Shown here in pieces: positions 28,751-38,223 of a stretch of 64,000 bases of DNA. The stretch covers positions 516,001 through 580,000 of the forward strand of contig NZ_AP021888.1 of assembly GCF_011398155.1 (NCBI RefSeq). The letters run 5' to 3'. The notes under the pieces were generated by a model, which saw only the letters and a program-made list of their open reading frames with translations, was not told the origin of the DNA and made no database searches. The translations under genes and the position numbers were made by a program. The stretch is from Thiosulfativibrio zosterae (GTDB taxonomy: Bacteria; Pseudomonadota; Gammaproteobacteria; Thiomicrospirales; Thiomicrospiraceae). How positions within the stretch are numbered: the stretch's first letter is position 1; every line of letters begins with the position of its first letter.

Positions 28751-29182
28751 TTATTCGGCTAGGTTTTTTTCGAGTTGTTCGCGGTCTGGGTAGGGCAGTT
28801 TTAAATGACCATAGCGCACAATCAAAACGGTTAAGGCAATAATCATCATGGTGACCGCAATCGCCAGCATTTGCCACTCGGTAAGATTTTTCATGTCTAA
28901 AATGAGATAACGCGCCAAGGCGATCAAAGCGATATACATTGGGAAGCGTATTGGTAATTTACCGGAATCTAGGTAAATCGCCACCATGGCTAGAATTTCT
29001 AGGTAAATAAACATGAGTAACAAATCGCCCAAATGAACTTCCATTAGGCTGACCACTTTGTAAACTTCTTGAATCATGGCAAAGATGGTCGCTAAAGCCA
29101 CAAAAATCAGGCCAATAACTTCGGCAATTCGGATGCCGCGTTTAACGCTTTTAACAGCGGGGTAATGATGTATATTGCTCAT
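28751..29182 (-). CDS. PsiE family membrane protein
   Basis: 143 residues with four predicted membrane helices (about 21-40, 52-72, 81-98, 107-127) and short loops. The pattern VKRGIRIAEVIGLIFVALAT and the LILDMKN segment fit the phosphate-starvation-inducible PsiE family. Function in the family is not established. 38 nt upstream of purC on the same strand, so possibly in one transcript with purC and bioD. No PhoB box is identifiable. Confidence 0.75.
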   Translation of the reverse strand: MSNIHHYPAVKSVKRGIRIAEVIGLIFVALATIFAMIQEVYKVVSLMEVHLGDLLLMFIYLEILAMVAIYLDSGKLPIRFPMYIALIALARYLILDMKNLTEWQMLAIAVTMMIIALTVLIVRYGHLKLPYPDREQLEKNLAE

Positions 29183-29297
29183 GGCAAGTCCTTCAAAGTT
29201 AATTTTGGCAATTTTAGCGCAAAAAGGCAGTAGGAAAAGTTTGTTTTTTTGTTATTGATTAAATTTGTGTCTAGCCAGTGGTGAATGATTTTTGTTT

Positions 29298-29326
29298 TTG
29301 AGAATGAAATCACAGTCTGTTAGAAT
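29298..29326 (+). promoter_or_regulatory. sigma70 promoter for rpe-gph-trpEGD
   Basis: TTGAGA (29298-29303), 17-nt spacer, TAGAAT (29321-29326), 37 nt upstream of the rpe start. Confidence 0.6.
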
Positions 29327-29363
29327 GGACAAGATTTTACTTTTATCATAGAAGGGCTTAAAC

Positions 29364-30068
29364 ATGGCTAAGAAAGAAAACTGGATTGCTCCATCGATTT
29401 TATCTGCAGACTTTTCACAATTGGGTAAGGATGTTAAAGATGTCATCGCCGCGGGCGCCGACATTGTGCATTTTGATGTTATGGATAATCACTATGTCCC
29501 TAACTTAACCATTGGTCCTCTAGTTTGCGAATCTTTAAAGAAATTCATGGTTCGTGAAGGCGTTAATGCACCGATTGATGTGCATTTAATGGTCAAGCCA
29601 GTTGACCGCGTGATTGGTGACTTCGCTTCTGCCGGTGCAGACATTATTACTTTCCATCCAGAAGCCTCTGAGCATGTTGACCGTTCTTTACAATTAATTA
29701 AGGCAGAAGGCTGTAAGGCTGGTTTGGTTTTTAACCCTGCAACTTCTTTATCTTACCTTGAGCATGTGATGGACAAAATCGATATGATTTTGATTATGTC
29801 GGTTAACCCAGGGTTTGGTGGTCAAGCCTTTATTCCACAAGCGCTAGAAAAATTAAAAATGGCGCGCCAGTTAATTGATGCTTCTGGCCGTGACATTCGT
29901 TTAGAAATTGACGGCGGTGTTAAGGTTGAAAACATTCGTGAAGTGGCGGCCGCTGGTTGTGATACTTTTGTATCTGGTTCTGGTATTTTCGGAAAAGCGA
30001 ATGCTGCTGACGCTAATCGTTACGACACGGTTATTAAACAAATGCGTGAAGAGTTAGCTAAGGCATAA
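29364..30068 (+). CDS. rpe: ribulose-phosphate 3-epimerase
   Basis: 234 residues, a TIM barrel. Motifs: [45 protein letters not shown] and EIDGGV. It interconverts ribulose-5-phosphate and xylulose-5-phosphate, so it joins transketolase in the Calvin and pentose phosphate cycles. First gene of the rpe-gph-trpEGD run, an order also seen in pseudomonads. A terminator-like hairpin separates it from gph. Confidence 0.95.
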   Translation: MAKKENWIAPSILSADFSQLGKDVKDVIAAGADIVHFDVMDNHYVPNLTIGPLVCESLKKFMVREGVNAPIDVHLMVKPVDRVIGDFASAGADIITFHPEASEHVDRSLQLIKAEGCKAGLVFNPATSLSYLEHVMDKIDMILIMSVNPGFGGQAFIPQALEKLKMARQLIDASGRDIRLEIDGGVKVENIREVAAAGCDTFVSGSGIFGKANAADANRYDTVIKQMREELAKA

Positions 30069-30118
30069 CTTGATCAATCAAGAGTTTGTTTTCATGCCTT
30101 AGGTATGAGTTTTAGACC

Positions 30119-30144
30119 AACGCCAGTTAAGCTGGCGTTTGTCT
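30119..30144 (+). terminator. terminator-like hairpin between rpe and gph
   Basis: AACGCCAG / CTGGCGTT with a TTAAG loop followed by TGTCTTTT. The U-run is interrupted, so termination may be partial. Confidence 0.6.
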
Positions 30145-30175
30145 TTTAAGAAAATTGAATTTAAAAGAGATTTCC

Positions 30176-30859
30176 ATGGAAAAGTTTAAACCCGGATTTG
30201 TATTGATCGATCTAGACGGTACTTTGGTTGACAGCGTGCCAGACTTGGCTTATTGCGTCGATGAAATGATGAAGCAGTTGGACATGCCATTGCGTGGTGA
30301 AGCGGCTGTGCGTAATTGGGTGGGCAATGGCGTACAACGCTTGGTTGAGCGTTCGTTGATTAATGCCATCGATGGCATGCCCGATCCAGAGCTAATGGCA
30401 AAGGCTTATCCTATTTATTTGGAACTTTACAAGCACAATACTTCACAACGCAGCTGTGTGTACGAGGGCGTGATTGAAGGTTTAGACTGGATGCAAGCCC
30501 AAGGTTACACCTTGGCGTGCGTGACCAATAAAGCCGAGGCTTTCACGGTTCCATTACTGAAAGACAAAGGCTTGTTTGACTACTTCAAAGTTATCGTGTC
30601 TGGTGACACTTGTGCTGAGAAGAAGCCACATCCAATGCCCTTGTTATTTGCCGCCGAGCAATTAGGTGTTGCACCTGAAAATGCCTTGATGTTGGGTGAT
30701 TCTAAGTCTGATGTGAAAGCCGCGCGTGCTGCTGGATTCCATGTATTCTGTACTACTTATGGCTACAACCACGGTGAAGACATTCGCAATTATAAGCCAG
30801 ATGTCGTGATGGATTCCTTTATGGAATTGCCTAACTATCTAGTCGCAAAAGGCGAGTAA
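30176..30859 (+). CDS. gph: phosphoglycolate phosphatase (HAD family)
   Basis: 227 residues from ATG at 30176 (AAAGAGA upstream; an in-frame TTG at 30155 is less likely). HAD motif [13 protein letters not shown] (nucleophile Asp), motif II Thr in CVTNK, motif III Lys in EKKPHP and motif [14 protein letters not shown]. It removes phosphate from 2-phosphoglycolate, the toxic product of RubisCO oxygenation or DNA repair. Its place with rpe fits an autotrophic lifestyle, though the pair is also common in heterotrophs. Confidence 0.9.
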   Translation: MEKFKPGFVLIDLDGTLVDSVPDLAYCVDEMMKQLDMPLRGEAAVRNWVGNGVQRLVERSLINAIDGMPDPELMAKAYPIYLELYKHNTSQRSCVYEGVIEGLDWMQAQGYTLACVTNKAEAFTVPLLKDKGLFDYFKVIVSGDTCAEKKPHPMPLLFAAEQLGVAPENALMLGDSKSDVKAARAAGFHVFCTTYGYNHGEDIRNYKPDVVMDSFMELPNYLVAKGE

Positions 30860-30887
30860 TTTTTTAAACGCCAGCAAAGAGACGGTC

Positions 30888-32393
30888 ATGAGCGAAGCGC
30901 ATTTTTCTAATCTTGCACAGCAGGGCTATCAATCAGCTCCGCTGATGCGTACCATTTTGTCTGATTATGATACGCCCTTGAGTGTCTATCATAAGGTGGC
31001 AAATGCTCCCTATTCCTATTTATTTGAATCGGTTCAGGGCGGTGATAAATGGGGGCGTTATTCCATTATTGGTTTGCCTTGTCAAAAGCGACTGCAGGTG
31101 ATAGGTCAGCAAGTCACACTTTGGAATGGCGATAAGGTGATAGAGCAGCAAATTTCTGATGACCCTTTGGCTTGGATTGAAGCCTATCAAAAACGCTTTA
31201 AAGTCTTTCCGCAATTAGGTTTGCCAGCTTTTAATGGTGGTTTGGTTGGCTATTTTGGCTATGATGCTGTGCGTTATATGGAGCCACGCCTTAAAAAATC
31301 TGTGCCCCAGAAAGATGATATAGGTGCCCCAGACATAGAGTTAATGGTGTCTGAGGAACTGGTGATTTTTGATAACCTCAGCGGTCAATTGCATGTGATA
31401 GTGCATGCAGATTTAACCCAGCCAAAACCCTACGCTAAAGCACAGGCGCGAATGTCCGAAATTGCAGAACTGATTAATCAGCCAATGCCTATGCCCAAAG
31501 ATTTGCCCAGCGCCACTAAACTCGATGAGCAAGATTTTTCCTCCAGCTTTGGTGAAGAAGCGTTTAAAGCTGCGGTGACCAAAATTCAAGACTACATTCT
31601 GGCTGGCGATGCCATGCAAGTGGTGATTTCACAGCAAATGTCGGTTAAGTTTGAAGAAAGCCCGATTGATTTATATCGCGCTTTACGCCATTTGAATCCT
31701 TCTCCTTATATGTTCTTTGTAGACTTGGGCGAGTTACAAATTGTGGGCTCATCTCCAGAAATTTTGGTGCGCCTAGAAGAAGGGCAGGTGACGGTGCGTC
31801 CAATTGCCGGTACGCGTCGTCGCGGTTTAACACGCGAACTCGATTTAGAGCTTGAGCAAGATTTGCTAAATGACCCTAAAGAAGTGGCTGAACATTTAAT
31901 GTTAATTGATTTAGGTCGTAATGATGTGGGGCGAATTGCCCAGATAGGTTCGGTTGAATTGACCGAAAAAATGGTGGTTGAGCGTTACTCTCATGTCATG
32001 CATATCGTGTCGAATGTGAATGGTTTAGCTAAGCCAGGTATGACGGCGATGGATGTATTACGAGCCACTTTCCCAGCGGGAACCGTATCGGGTGCGCCTA
32101 AAATTCGAGCCATGGAAATCATTGATGAGCTGGAACCGGTCAAACGCGGCATTTATGCCGGTGCGGTCGGTTATTTAGGCTGGCAAGGTAATATGGATAC
32201 CGCCATCGCCATTCGCACGGCCGTTATCAAAGATAAAACTTTGTTTGTGCAGGCGGGTGCGGGTGTTGTAGCAGACTCTGTTCCCCAAAGTGAATGGGAT
32301 GAAACCATGAACAAAGGGCGAGCGATTTTTAAAGCAGCTAAGTTCGTGACCGAAGGCTTGCAAACGGCAAATCCTCAAGCGGAACATAAATAA
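30888..32393 (+). CDS. trpE: anthranilate synthase component I
   Basis: 501 residues. The N-terminal regulatory segment [19 protein letters not shown] resembles the tryptophan feedback site (the LLES element is LFES here). Chorismate-binding motifs: [27 protein letters not shown], and [16 protein letters not shown] near the C-terminus. It makes anthranilate from chorismate using ammonia from TrpG. Starts 28 nt after gph, ends 15 nt before trpG. No trp leader peptide with tandem Trp codons is seen. Confidence 0.95.
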   Translation: MSEAHFSNLAQQGYQSAPLMRTILSDYDTPLSVYHKVANAPYSYLFESVQGGDKWGRYSIIGLPCQKRLQVIGQQVTLWNGDKVIEQQISDDPLAWIEAYQKRFKVFPQLGLPAFNGGLVGYFGYDAVRYMEPRLKKSVPQKDDIGAPDIELMVSEELVIFDNLSGQLHVIVHADLTQPKPYAKAQARMSEIAELINQPMPMPKDLPSATKLDEQDFSSSFGEEAFKAAVTKIQDYILAGDAMQVVISQQMSVKFEESPIDLYRALRHLNPSPYMFFVDLGELQIVGSSPEILVRLEEGQVTVRPIAGTRRRGLTRELDLELEQDLLNDPKEVAEHLMLIDLGRNDVGRIAQIGSVELTEKMVVERYSHVMHIVSNVNGLAKPGMTAMDVLRATFPAGTVSGAPKIRAMEIIDELEPVKRGIYAGAVGYLGWQGNMDTAIAIRTAVIKDKTLFVQAGAGVVADSVPQSEWDETMNKGRAIFKAAKFVTEGLQTANPQAEHK

Positions 32394-32408
32394 GGGTAAG
32401 GATTTAAG

Positions 32409-32999
32409 ATGTTGTTAATGATTGATAATTATGATTCTTTCACTTATAACCTGGTGCAATATTTTGGTGAGCTGGGCCAGCAGGTTGAAGTTTACCGCAA
32501 TGACCAAATAGATTTGGAAACCATTCAAACCCTGAATCCTGATTATTTAGTGATTTCACCAGGCCCTTGTACGCCAACCGAAGCCGGTATTTCGGTTGCA
32601 GCGATAAAACACTTTGCGGGTAAAATTCCGATTTTAGGCGTTTGCTTGGGGCATCAGTCGATTGGGCAAGCGTTTGGCGGGGATATTATTCGTGCTAAAC
32701 AAGTCATGCATGGCAAAACTTCACCAGTGTTTCATCATAATGTTGGGTGCTTTACAGATTTGCCTAATCCCGTGCAAACCACGCGCTATCATTCGTTGGT
32801 GATTGACCAAAACACTTTGCCCGAGTGTTTAGAGGTCACCGCTTGGACACAAACTGCCGATGGTCAGTTTGATGAAATTATGGGGGTGCGCCATAAAACC
32901 CTTGCCATAGAAGGTGTACAATTTCACCCAGAATCTATTTTGACCGAGCAAGGTCATAAGATGTTACAAAACTTTTTAACCCTGTCCGTTCAGTCTTAA
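32409..32999 (+). CDS. trpG: anthranilate synthase component II (glutamine amidotransferase)
   Basis: 196 residues. Class I amidotransferase triad: Cys in [11 protein letters not shown], His and Glu in [15 protein letters not shown]-terminal [23 protein letters not shown] is typical of TrpG/PabA. In many bacteria the same subunit serves 4-amino-4-deoxychorismate synthase, so it may be shared with folate synthesis. AAGGATTTAAG precedes the start. Confidence 0.94.
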   Translation: MLLMIDNYDSFTYNLVQYFGELGQQVEVYRNDQIDLETIQTLNPDYLVISPGPCTPTEAGISVAAIKHFAGKIPILGVCLGHQSIGQAFGGDIIRAKQVMHGKTSPVFHHNVGCFTDLPNPVQTTRYHSLVIDQNTLPECLEVTAWTQTADGQFDEIMGVRHKTLAIEGVQFHPESILTEQGHKMLQNFLTLSVQS

Positions 33000-33022
33000 T
33001 TTGTAAGCTAGGAGTTCGCCCC

Positions 33023-34045
33023 ATGATCAAGCAAGCCTTAGAACAACTGTTAAACCGCCATGAGCTTTTCCCAGAGCAAATGGAAGAGATTATGCGTTTA
33101 ATGATGTCGGGCCAGGCGACACCCGCTCAGGTGGCGGGTATCTTGGTGGCCTTGCGTATGAAGGGCGAAACCACTGAAGAAATTACCGCAGCGGTTAAGG
33201 TGATGCGAGAATTATCCACGCCCGTTGTGGTTGCAGATGCTTCTTTATTGGTGGACACCTGCGGAACCGGTGGGGATGGTGCGAATACCTTTAACATCTC
33301 TACGGCCAGTGCTTTCGTGGTGGCTGCAGCTGGCGGTAAGGTGGCCAAGCATGGTAACCGTTCGGTCTCCAGTAAGTCTGGGAGTGCTGATGTGCTTGAG
33401 GCCGCTGGGGTAAATTTAAATTTAACGCCACAACAAGTCGCTGAGTGTGTTGAAGAATTGGGCGTGGGCTTTATGTTTGCACCCAGTCATCATAGTGCGA
33501 TGAAGCATGTCATTGGTGTACGTCGTGAATTAGGCGTCAGAACCATTTTTAATATGTTGGGTCCTTTAACCAATCCAGCCTGCGCGGCGGCGCAAGTGCT
33601 TGGGGTTTATGACAAGCGATTAACTAAGTTATTTGCTAAGGTGTTGCAAAAGTTGGGTTCGCGTCATGTGATGGTGGTGCATGCACAAGATGGGCTAGAT
33701 GAAATCTCGATTGCCAGCAAAACATTTGTGTCTGAACTTAAAGATGGAGTGATTACCGACTGGGAAATTGATCCTTATGATTATGATATGGATCATCCGT
33801 CTTTAGCGGATTTGTCGGTGGATTCGGCACAAGACAGCATTAATATTATTCGTTCGGTATTTGCCAATAGTGACAGTGCCGCCAAAGATATCGTTTGTTT
33901 GAATGCCGGTGCATCCTTGTATGTGTCTGGTTTAGCCGACACTTATGCGCAAGGCGTAATCTTGGCGAGAACCGTGTTGGCCAGCGGTGATGTTCAGAAA
34001 AAACTCAATGCGTTTATTGAAAAAACGCAATCTTTTAACGCTTAA
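33023..34045 (+). CDS. trpD: anthranilate phosphoribosyltransferase
   Basis: 340 residues. PRPP-binding motif VDTCGTGGDGANTFNIS, then KHGNRSVSSKSGSADVLEA, and the RRELGVRTIFNMLGPLTNP segment. It transfers phosphoribose to anthranilate. Starts 23 nt after trpG. Between it and trpC there is an 80-nt gap filled by a palindromic terminator. Confidence 0.96.
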   Translation: MIKQALEQLLNRHELFPEQMEEIMRLMMSGQATPAQVAGILVALRMKGETTEEITAAVKVMRELSTPVVVADASLLVDTCGTGGDGANTFNISTASAFVVAAAGGKVAKHGNRSVSSKSGSADVLEAAGVNLNLTPQQVAECVEELGVGFMFAPSHHSAMKHVIGVRRELGVRTIFNMLGPLTNPACAAAQVLGVYDKRLTKLFAKVLQKLGSRHVMVVHAQDGLDEISIASKTFVSELKDGVITDWEIDPYDYDMDHPSLADLSVDSAQDSINIIRSVFANSDSAAKDIVCLNAGASLYVSGLADTYAQGVILARTVLASGDVQKKLNAFIEKTQSFNA

Positions 34046-34052
34046 AAGTCCC

Positions 34053-34100
34053 AAAAAGCCGCTAAAAATAACCAGGCCTGGTTAAATTTAGCGGCTTTTT
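34053..34100. terminator. long palindromic terminator between trpD and trpC
   Basis: AAAAAGCCGCTAAA (34053-34066) pairs perfectly with TTTAGCGGCTTTTT (34087-34100); the loop is itself a hairpin made of the dispersed palindrome (AACCAGGCCTGGTT). The U-run follows the outer stem. It sits inside what would otherwise be a continuous trp operon. Confidence 0.8.
34072..34081. repeat. dispersed palindrome copy 10, between trpD and trpC
   Basis: Exact CCAGGCCTGG, with left flank CTAAAAATAA (as in copies 2 and 3) and right flank TTAAATTTAG. Confidence 0.9.
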
Positions 34101-34125
34101 AGCTTCTCAATACGAAATAAAAATC

Positions 34126-34923
34126 ATGAGTCAAACCCCCGATATATTAAAAAAAATTATTTTTCGCAAGCTAGAAGAAATTCAAGAAGGTTGTGAGTCA
34201 ATCCCGTTGCGCGATATGAAAATGCGCGCCATGATGGCTAAGCCACCCAAAGATTTTGCAGGTGCCATGCACGCAAAATTGGCAGCGGGTGAGTCGGCGG
34301 TGATAGCTGAAATCAAAAAGGCGTCTCCCAGTAAAGGCATCTTGCGCGATCCCTTTGATCCGGTTGAGATTGCTAAAAGTTACGAGCAACATGGCGCAGC
34401 TTGTTTGTCGGTATTGACCGATCAAGATTTTTTTCAAGGCAGTAATGAGTATTTGCAGCAGGTGCGTGCAGCCGTTGATTTACCGATTATTCGCAAAGAT
34501 TTTATTGTGGACGATTATCAAGTCTACGAAGCGCGTGCAATTGGCGCAGACTGTATCTTACTGATAGCTGCAGCCATTGGGGATGCGCAGATGTTTGAGT
34601 TGACGCAAACGGCTATGCAACTCAATATGGATGTCTTGATTGAGGTGCATAATGAAGAGGAATTGGAGCGTGCCTTGCGCTTGCCCTTACCGATGATTGG
34701 TATTAATAATCGTGACCTGCACAGCTTTGAAGTGTCTTTAGAAACCACCATTCGCATGTTGAGTTTAATTCCAGATGACAGAATTATCATTACTGAAAGT
34801 GGTATCTTAAGTTCGGCAGATGTCGCTAAAATGCGTGATCATCAAGTCAATAGTTTCTTGGTTGGGGAGGCCTTTATGCGTGCGCCAAATCCAGGTGAAA
34901 TGTTGGCAGAGCTTTTTAAATAA
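34126..34923 (+). CDS. trpC: indole-3-glycerol phosphate synthase
   Basis: 265 residues, monofunctional. Motifs: [45 protein letters not shown], and [16 protein letters not shown]. It closes the indole ring from CdRP. The 25-nt stretch between the terminator and this start has no clear ribosome-binding site beyond the AT-rich region; translation or transcription linkage to trpD is uncertain. Confidence 0.95.
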   Translation: MSQTPDILKKIIFRKLEEIQEGCESIPLRDMKMRAMMAKPPKDFAGAMHAKLAAGESAVIAEIKKASPSKGILRDPFDPVEIAKSYEQHGAACLSVLTDQDFFQGSNEYLQQVRAAVDLPIIRKDFIVDDYQVYEARAIGADCILLIAAAIGDAQMFELTQTAMQLNMDVLIEVHNEEELERALRLPLPMIGINNRDLHSFEVSLETTIRMLSLIPDDRIIITESGILSSADVAKMRDHQVNSFLVGEAFMRAPNPGEMLAELFK

Positions 34924-34939
34924 AATCAAATCCTTAGCT

Positions 34940-34968
34940 AAGGTTTTTAGCGTTTTTAAAAACCTTTT
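34940..34968 (+). terminator. terminator after trpC
   Basis: AAGGTTTTT / AAAAACCTT stem with an AGCGTTTTT loop and TT after; a perfect dyad CCTTAGCTAAGG overlaps its left side. Confidence 0.6.
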
Positions 34969-34986
34969 GTTAAGTGAAAAAAACAC

Positions 34987-35016
34987 TTGCAAACTTTTAA
35001 AAAAAGTTAATAATAC
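34987..35016 (+). promoter_or_regulatory. candidate sigma70 promoter for the speD leader
   Basis: TTGCAA (34987-34992), 18-nt spacer, TAATAC (35011-35016). It predicts a transcript starting near 35022 with a leader of about 150 nt. Confidence 0.5.
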
Positions 35017-35041
35017 GCAACTCCTTTTTTCTCAAAGAAAA

Positions 35042-35101
35042 ATGGTTAAAACCTCACACGGTTGCCGTATCGCTCAGTGTGGTTGGGGTTCGTCAAGCTA
35101 G
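35042..35101 (+). CDS. putative 19-residue leader peptide upstream of speD
   Basis: ATG at 35042 to TAG at 35099-35101 encodes MVKTSHGCRIAQCGWGSSS. The upstream AAAGAAAA is a weak ribosome-binding site. The last codons lie on the 5' arm of a terminator-like hairpin, so a ribosome reaching or stalling at the end would disrupt that hairpin. Arrangement and length are those of a leader peptide, but translation is not shown; the peptide is not recognised. Confidence 0.4.
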   Translation: MVKTSHGCRIAQCGWGSSS

Positions 35102-35121
35102 CCTTGTCTTGGCGAATTTTT
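35050..35121 (+). promoter_or_regulatory. tandem-hairpin leader with terminator-like second stem, upstream of speD
   Basis: Hairpin 1 pairs ACAC and AACC (35050-35059) with GTGTGGTT (35077-35084), with a 2-nt bulge and a 17-nt loop. Hairpin 2 pairs TTCGTCAAG (35089-35097) with CTTGGCGAA (35108-35116), one G-U pair, followed by five T. This looks like an attenuator controlling the polyamine genes. The terminator is 55 nt before the speD start. Confidence 0.55.
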
Positions 35122-35175
35122 GTTAATCATTCATTCGTGTAACCAAATTGCGAATGTTTCAGTAAGGTCCTTCCT

Positions 35176-35682
35176 ATGCCAAACTCAGAAAATATTTTAG
35201 TCACCGGTAATGAACATTTTGAGGTGATTGAAAAAACCACCCTCATTGATAATACTTGGCCAACTCATGACCAAGCAGCCAGAGATTTAGATTTAACGCT
35301 TGACCACTTTATTACTAAAAATGGTAAAACTTATGCGGGTACGCATATTATTGCTGACTTTTGGGGTGCTAGCCAGTTGGATAATTTGGCGTTAATGGAA
35401 CAGGCATTGCGTGAAGGGATTAAGCAAGCTAAAGCAACTTTGTTGCACATTCATTTGCACCACTTTACCCCCAATGGCGGCATATCGGGTGTTGCAGTTT
35501 TGGCCGAATCCCACATCAGTGTGCATTCTTGGCCTGAAAGACAATATGCCGCATTTGATGTTTTCATGTGTGGGGATTCAGAACCTGAGAAAGCTATTGA
35601 AGTTTTAAAAGCCGCATTTAATCCATCCAAAGTAGATGTCAATAATCTATTACGCGGTGAGGTCGTTGGCGATGGCCAATAA
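35176..35682 (+). CDS. speD: S-adenosylmethionine decarboxylase proenzyme (class 1, prokaryotic)
   Basis: 168 residues. The self-cleavage site motif [21 protein letters not shown] is present; the proenzyme is expected to cut at the Glu-Ser bond and form a pyruvoyl group. The [16 protein letters not shown] and FMCGD segments are also typical. There is an N-terminal extension of about 45 residues compared with the short Bacillus type. The product, decarboxylated AdoMet, is the aminopropyl donor for SpeE. AAGGTCC precedes the ATG. The gene overlaps speE by 11 nt. Confidence 0.92.
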   Translation: MPNSENILVTGNEHFEVIEKTTLIDNTWPTHDQAARDLDLTLDHFITKNGKTYAGTHIIADFWGASQLDNLALMEQALREGIKQAKATLLHIHLHHFTPNGGISGVAVLAESHISVHSWPERQYAAFDVFMCGDSEPEKAIEVLKAAFNPSKVDVNNLLRGEVVGDGQ

Positions 35683-36526
35683 TTATCTTGAAACCTTATA
35701 TGCTGGCTGGGGTCAGCAGTTTGTGATGGATGAAATCTTGTTCGAAGCTCAAACCGAGCATCAACACTTGGTTATTTTTAATAATGCCCAATGGGGGCGA
35801 GTCATGGCATTGGATGGCGTGATTCAAACGACCGAGAAAGATGAGTTTGTTTATCACGAAATGATGGTGCATGTGCCGCTTTTGTCGCATGGTTCTGCGC
35901 AGTCAGTTTTAATCATAGGCGGCGGTGATGGTGGTATCCTAAGAGAGGTGCTAAAACACCCAACGGTAAAGCAGGTCACTCAGGTCGAAATCGATCAACA
36001 AGTGATTGATTTGTGTAAAGAATACTTACCTAATCATTCTGCGGGCGCCTATGAAAATCCTCGTGCCAATATCGTGATTGGCGATGGGGTAGAATTTGTC
36101 AATCAAACGCAACAAAAGTTTGATATTATCATTTCCGACTCAACCGATCCGATGGGACCGGGTGAGGTTTTATTTACATCGCGTTTCTATCAAGGTATTG
36201 CATCTTGTCTAAACGAAGGTGGGATTTTTGTGGCACAGAATGGGGTGAGTTTTTTACAAACTCAAGAAGTGATCACAACCGCTAAAAGATTAGCGCCATT
36301 ATTTGACCAAGCCAGTTTTTACACGGCAGCGGTTCCCACCTATGTGGGCGGAATAATGACTTTTGCTTGGGCAACCAATCAATTAGCACACAAAAATGTG
36401 GCATTAGCCACGCTTGAGGCGCGTTACCAAGCCGCAAACTTGCAGACGCGTTTTTACACACCCTCATTGCATCAGGCAAGTTTTGCTCTGCCGCAATATA
36501 TTATGGAAGCTTTACATAATGGATAA
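35672..36526 (+). CDS. speE: spermidine synthase
   Basis: 284 residues from the ATG at 35672; an upstream in-frame ATG at 35636 would add 12 residues deep inside speD and is less likely, as [17 protein letters not shown] already matches the family start. Motifs: [18 protein letters not shown] (AdoMet-type fold), [16 protein letters not shown], and [18 protein letters not shown] (aminopropyl transfer Asp). Transfers the aminopropyl group from decarboxylated AdoMet to putrescine. Overlaps speD by 11 nt and the decarboxylase by 8 nt: a tightly coupled operon. Confidence 0.94.
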   Translation: MANNYLETLYAGWGQQFVMDEILFEAQTEHQHLVIFNNAQWGRVMALDGVIQTTEKDEFVYHEMMVHVPLLSHGSAQSVLIIGGGDGGILREVLKHPTVKQVTQVEIDQQVIDLCKEYLPNHSAGAYENPRANIVIGDGVEFVNQTQQKFDIIISDSTDPMGPGEVLFTSRFYQGIASCLNEGGIFVAQNGVSFLQTQEVITTAKRLAPLFDQASFYTAAVPTYVGGIMTFAWATNQLAHKNVALATLEARYQAANLQTRFYTPSLHQASFALPQYIMEALHNG

Positions 36527-37724
36527 GCAAACACAACAATTCGTAGATACTTTTGCTGAACAATCTCACCCAGATGTTCTTGAGCAGTTTGACCGTGCCA
36601 GTTTGGAAGAATTGGTGGCTAAACATGACACGCCATTTATGGTGCTCGATTTAGAAGAAATCGACTATCAATATAAATCGTTACAGGCAGCCTTGCCTGG
36701 TGTGAAGTTGTTCTACGCATTGAAATCTCTTTCTCACCCTGAATTGATTAAACGCCTAAAGTCATTGGGCAGTTATTTTGATTTAGCGACCATCGGTGAA
36801 GTGGAATTGGTTGAGTCTTTAGGGATTAAAGGGGATCAGTGTATTCACACGCATCCTATCAAAAAAGACAAAGAAATTGCGCGTGCTCTAGAGTTTGGCT
36901 GTACGCGTTTTGTGGTTGATAACTTTGAAGAAATGAAAAAGTTCTATAAGTATGCGGGCCAAGTTGAGTTAATCATTCGTATCAGTTATCGCAGTAAGCA
37001 AGCGGTGGTGGATTTGTCGCGTAAATTTGGTTGTGTGCTAGAAGAATTGCCAGTGTTGGTTGATATGGCACAGCAAAATGGTTTAGATGTGGTTGGTTTA
37101 TCTTTCCATGTGGGATCGCAGTCGTTATCGCCTATGACACAGGTGAATGCCATTCGCTCGAGTATCGCGGCGATGAAAGTCATGAAAAATGTGAAGTGGA
37201 AATTCCTAGATATTGGTGGCAGCTTCCCAGTTTCTTATCAAGAAGAAGTGATGCCGATTGCAGACTTCTGTGTACCAGTTATGGAAGCCCTTGCAGAATT
37301 ACCAGAAGGCATTGAAATATTTGCTGAGCCAGGTCGTTTTATCTCTGCGCCTTCGATGATTGAAGTCGTATCCATAGTGGGTAAAGCTAAACGCGGTGCC
37401 AGAACTTGGTATTACCTAGATGATGGTGTTTACGGTGGATTTAGTGGACAAATGTTTGACCATGCTGTTTATCCTTTAGCGCCATTAAAAACCATTGATG
37501 CGCATGGTGAGTTTTATCCCAGCGTTCTAGCGGGTCCTACTTGTGACTCGATTGATGTGGTCGCTGAAGATATTGAATTACCCGATATGCAAATTGGTGA
37601 TATTTTGGTTGGCAAGCAAATGGGTGCTTATACCCTGGCCTCTGCAACAGAGTTTAACTACTATCCAAAACCAAAAGTGATTGTGGTCGAAGATATTTTT
37701 GACCCAGAAACTGAAGCACTGTAA
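36519..37724 (+). CDS. ornithine/lysine decarboxylase, PLP fold type III
   Basis: 401 residues from the ATG at 36519, which overlaps the speE stop; a longer in-frame reading from 36414 would run inside speE and is rejected. Pyridoxal-binding Lys in [13 protein letters not shown]; glycine-rich phosphate site [21 protein letters not shown]; and the active-site [10 protein letters not shown]. The fold-III family includes ornithine, lysine and dual-specificity decarboxylases. With speD and speE next to it, production of putrescine from ornithine is the likely role, but cadaverine production is not excluded. Confidence 0.9.
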   Translation: MDKQTQQFVDTFAEQSHPDVLEQFDRASLEELVAKHDTPFMVLDLEEIDYQYKSLQAALPGVKLFYALKSLSHPELIKRLKSLGSYFDLATIGEVELVESLGIKGDQCIHTHPIKKDKEIARALEFGCTRFVVDNFEEMKKFYKYAGQVELIIRISYRSKQAVVDLSRKFGCVLEELPVLVDMAQQNGLDVVGLSFHVGSQSLSPMTQVNAIRSSIAAMKVMKNVKWKFLDIGGSFPVSYQEEVMPIADFCVPVMEALAELPEGIEIFAEPGRFISAPSMIEVVSIVGKAKRGARTWYYLDDGVYGGFSGQMFDHAVYPLAPLKTIDAHGEFYPSVLAGPTCDSIDVVAEDIELPDMQIGDILVGKQMGAYTLASATEFNYYPKPKVIVVEDIFDPETEAL

Positions 37725-37749
37725 TTCTTAAATAAAGCGGAGAAGTGGT

Positions 37750-38166
37750 ATGACAATGTTGGTTAAATGGCAAGGTGGTATGGCTTTTCAAGCAACGACA
37801 GAATCAGGTCATCAGGTTATGATGGATGCTGCTCCTGAGGTTGGCGGTGCTAACTTGGGCGCGCGTCCGATGGAAATGCTGTTGATGGGTTTGGGAGGAT
37901 GTTCTGGTATCGATGTGATCATGATGTTACAAAAAGGTGGTCAAGAAGTGACCGATTGCCAGATTGAAATCAGTTCACAACGCGCCGAAACCATTCCGAA
38001 AGTCTATACTGAGATTCAAGCCCACTATAAAGTGTACGGCAAAGGACTCAGTGAAAAGAAAGTTCAGCGTGCAGTGGAACTCTCGGCAGAAAAATATTGC
38101 TCGGTTTCTAAAATGTTAGAAGCGACTGTAAAAATGTCCCACACCTTTGAAATTATTGAAGCTTAA
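37750..38166 (+). CDS. OsmC-like peroxide-reductase family protein
   Basis: 138 residues. Two conserved cysteines of the family, one in MGLGGCSGIDVI (about 56) and one in AEKYCSVSKMLEA (about 117), expected to meet in the dimer active site for thiol-dependent reduction of peroxides. The form is closest to the YhfA/OsmC-like branch. AAGCGGAGAAG precedes the ATG. 25 nt after the decarboxylase, so probably in the same transcript, which ends at the terminator at 38198. Confidence 0.88.
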   Translation: MTMLVKWQGGMAFQATTESGHQVMMDAAPEVGGANLGARPMEMLLMGLGGCSGIDVIMMLQKGGQEVTDCQIEISSQRAETIPKVYTEIQAHYKVYGKGLSEKKVQRAVELSAEKYCSVSKMLEATVKMSHTFEIIEA

Positions 38167-38197
38167 AACCTTTAAACAATTCAAAACTGTCTAAATT

Positions 38198-38220
38198 AAA
38201 CCGGCCTAGCCGGTTTTTTT
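38198..38220. terminator. bidirectional terminator between the OsmC-like gene and bioA
   Basis: AAACCGGC / GCCGGTTT stem with a CTA loop and a seven-T run, between convergent genes. The core resembles but does not match the dispersed palindrome. Confidence 0.8.
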
Positions 38221-38223
38221 GTT

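Noticed and set aside
30860-30887. trp leader peptide before trpE
   Set aside because: The gap is 28 nt, with no ORF containing tandem Trp codons and no attenuator.
34820-35101. 93-residue plus-strand ORF overlapping the end of trpC and the speD leader
   Set aside because: It overlaps trpC in another frame and has no ribosome-binding site. Only its last 19 codons, from the ATG at 35042, are kept as a possible leader peptide.
36414-36518. 35-residue N-terminal extension of the decarboxylase
   Set aside because: It lies within speE, lacks a ribosome-binding site and is not typical of the family; the ATG at 36519 is preferred.
38198-38220. CCGGCCTAGCCGG as a diverged copy of the palindrome
   Set aside because: Only the central GGCC-like core is shared; it is an ordinary terminator stem.
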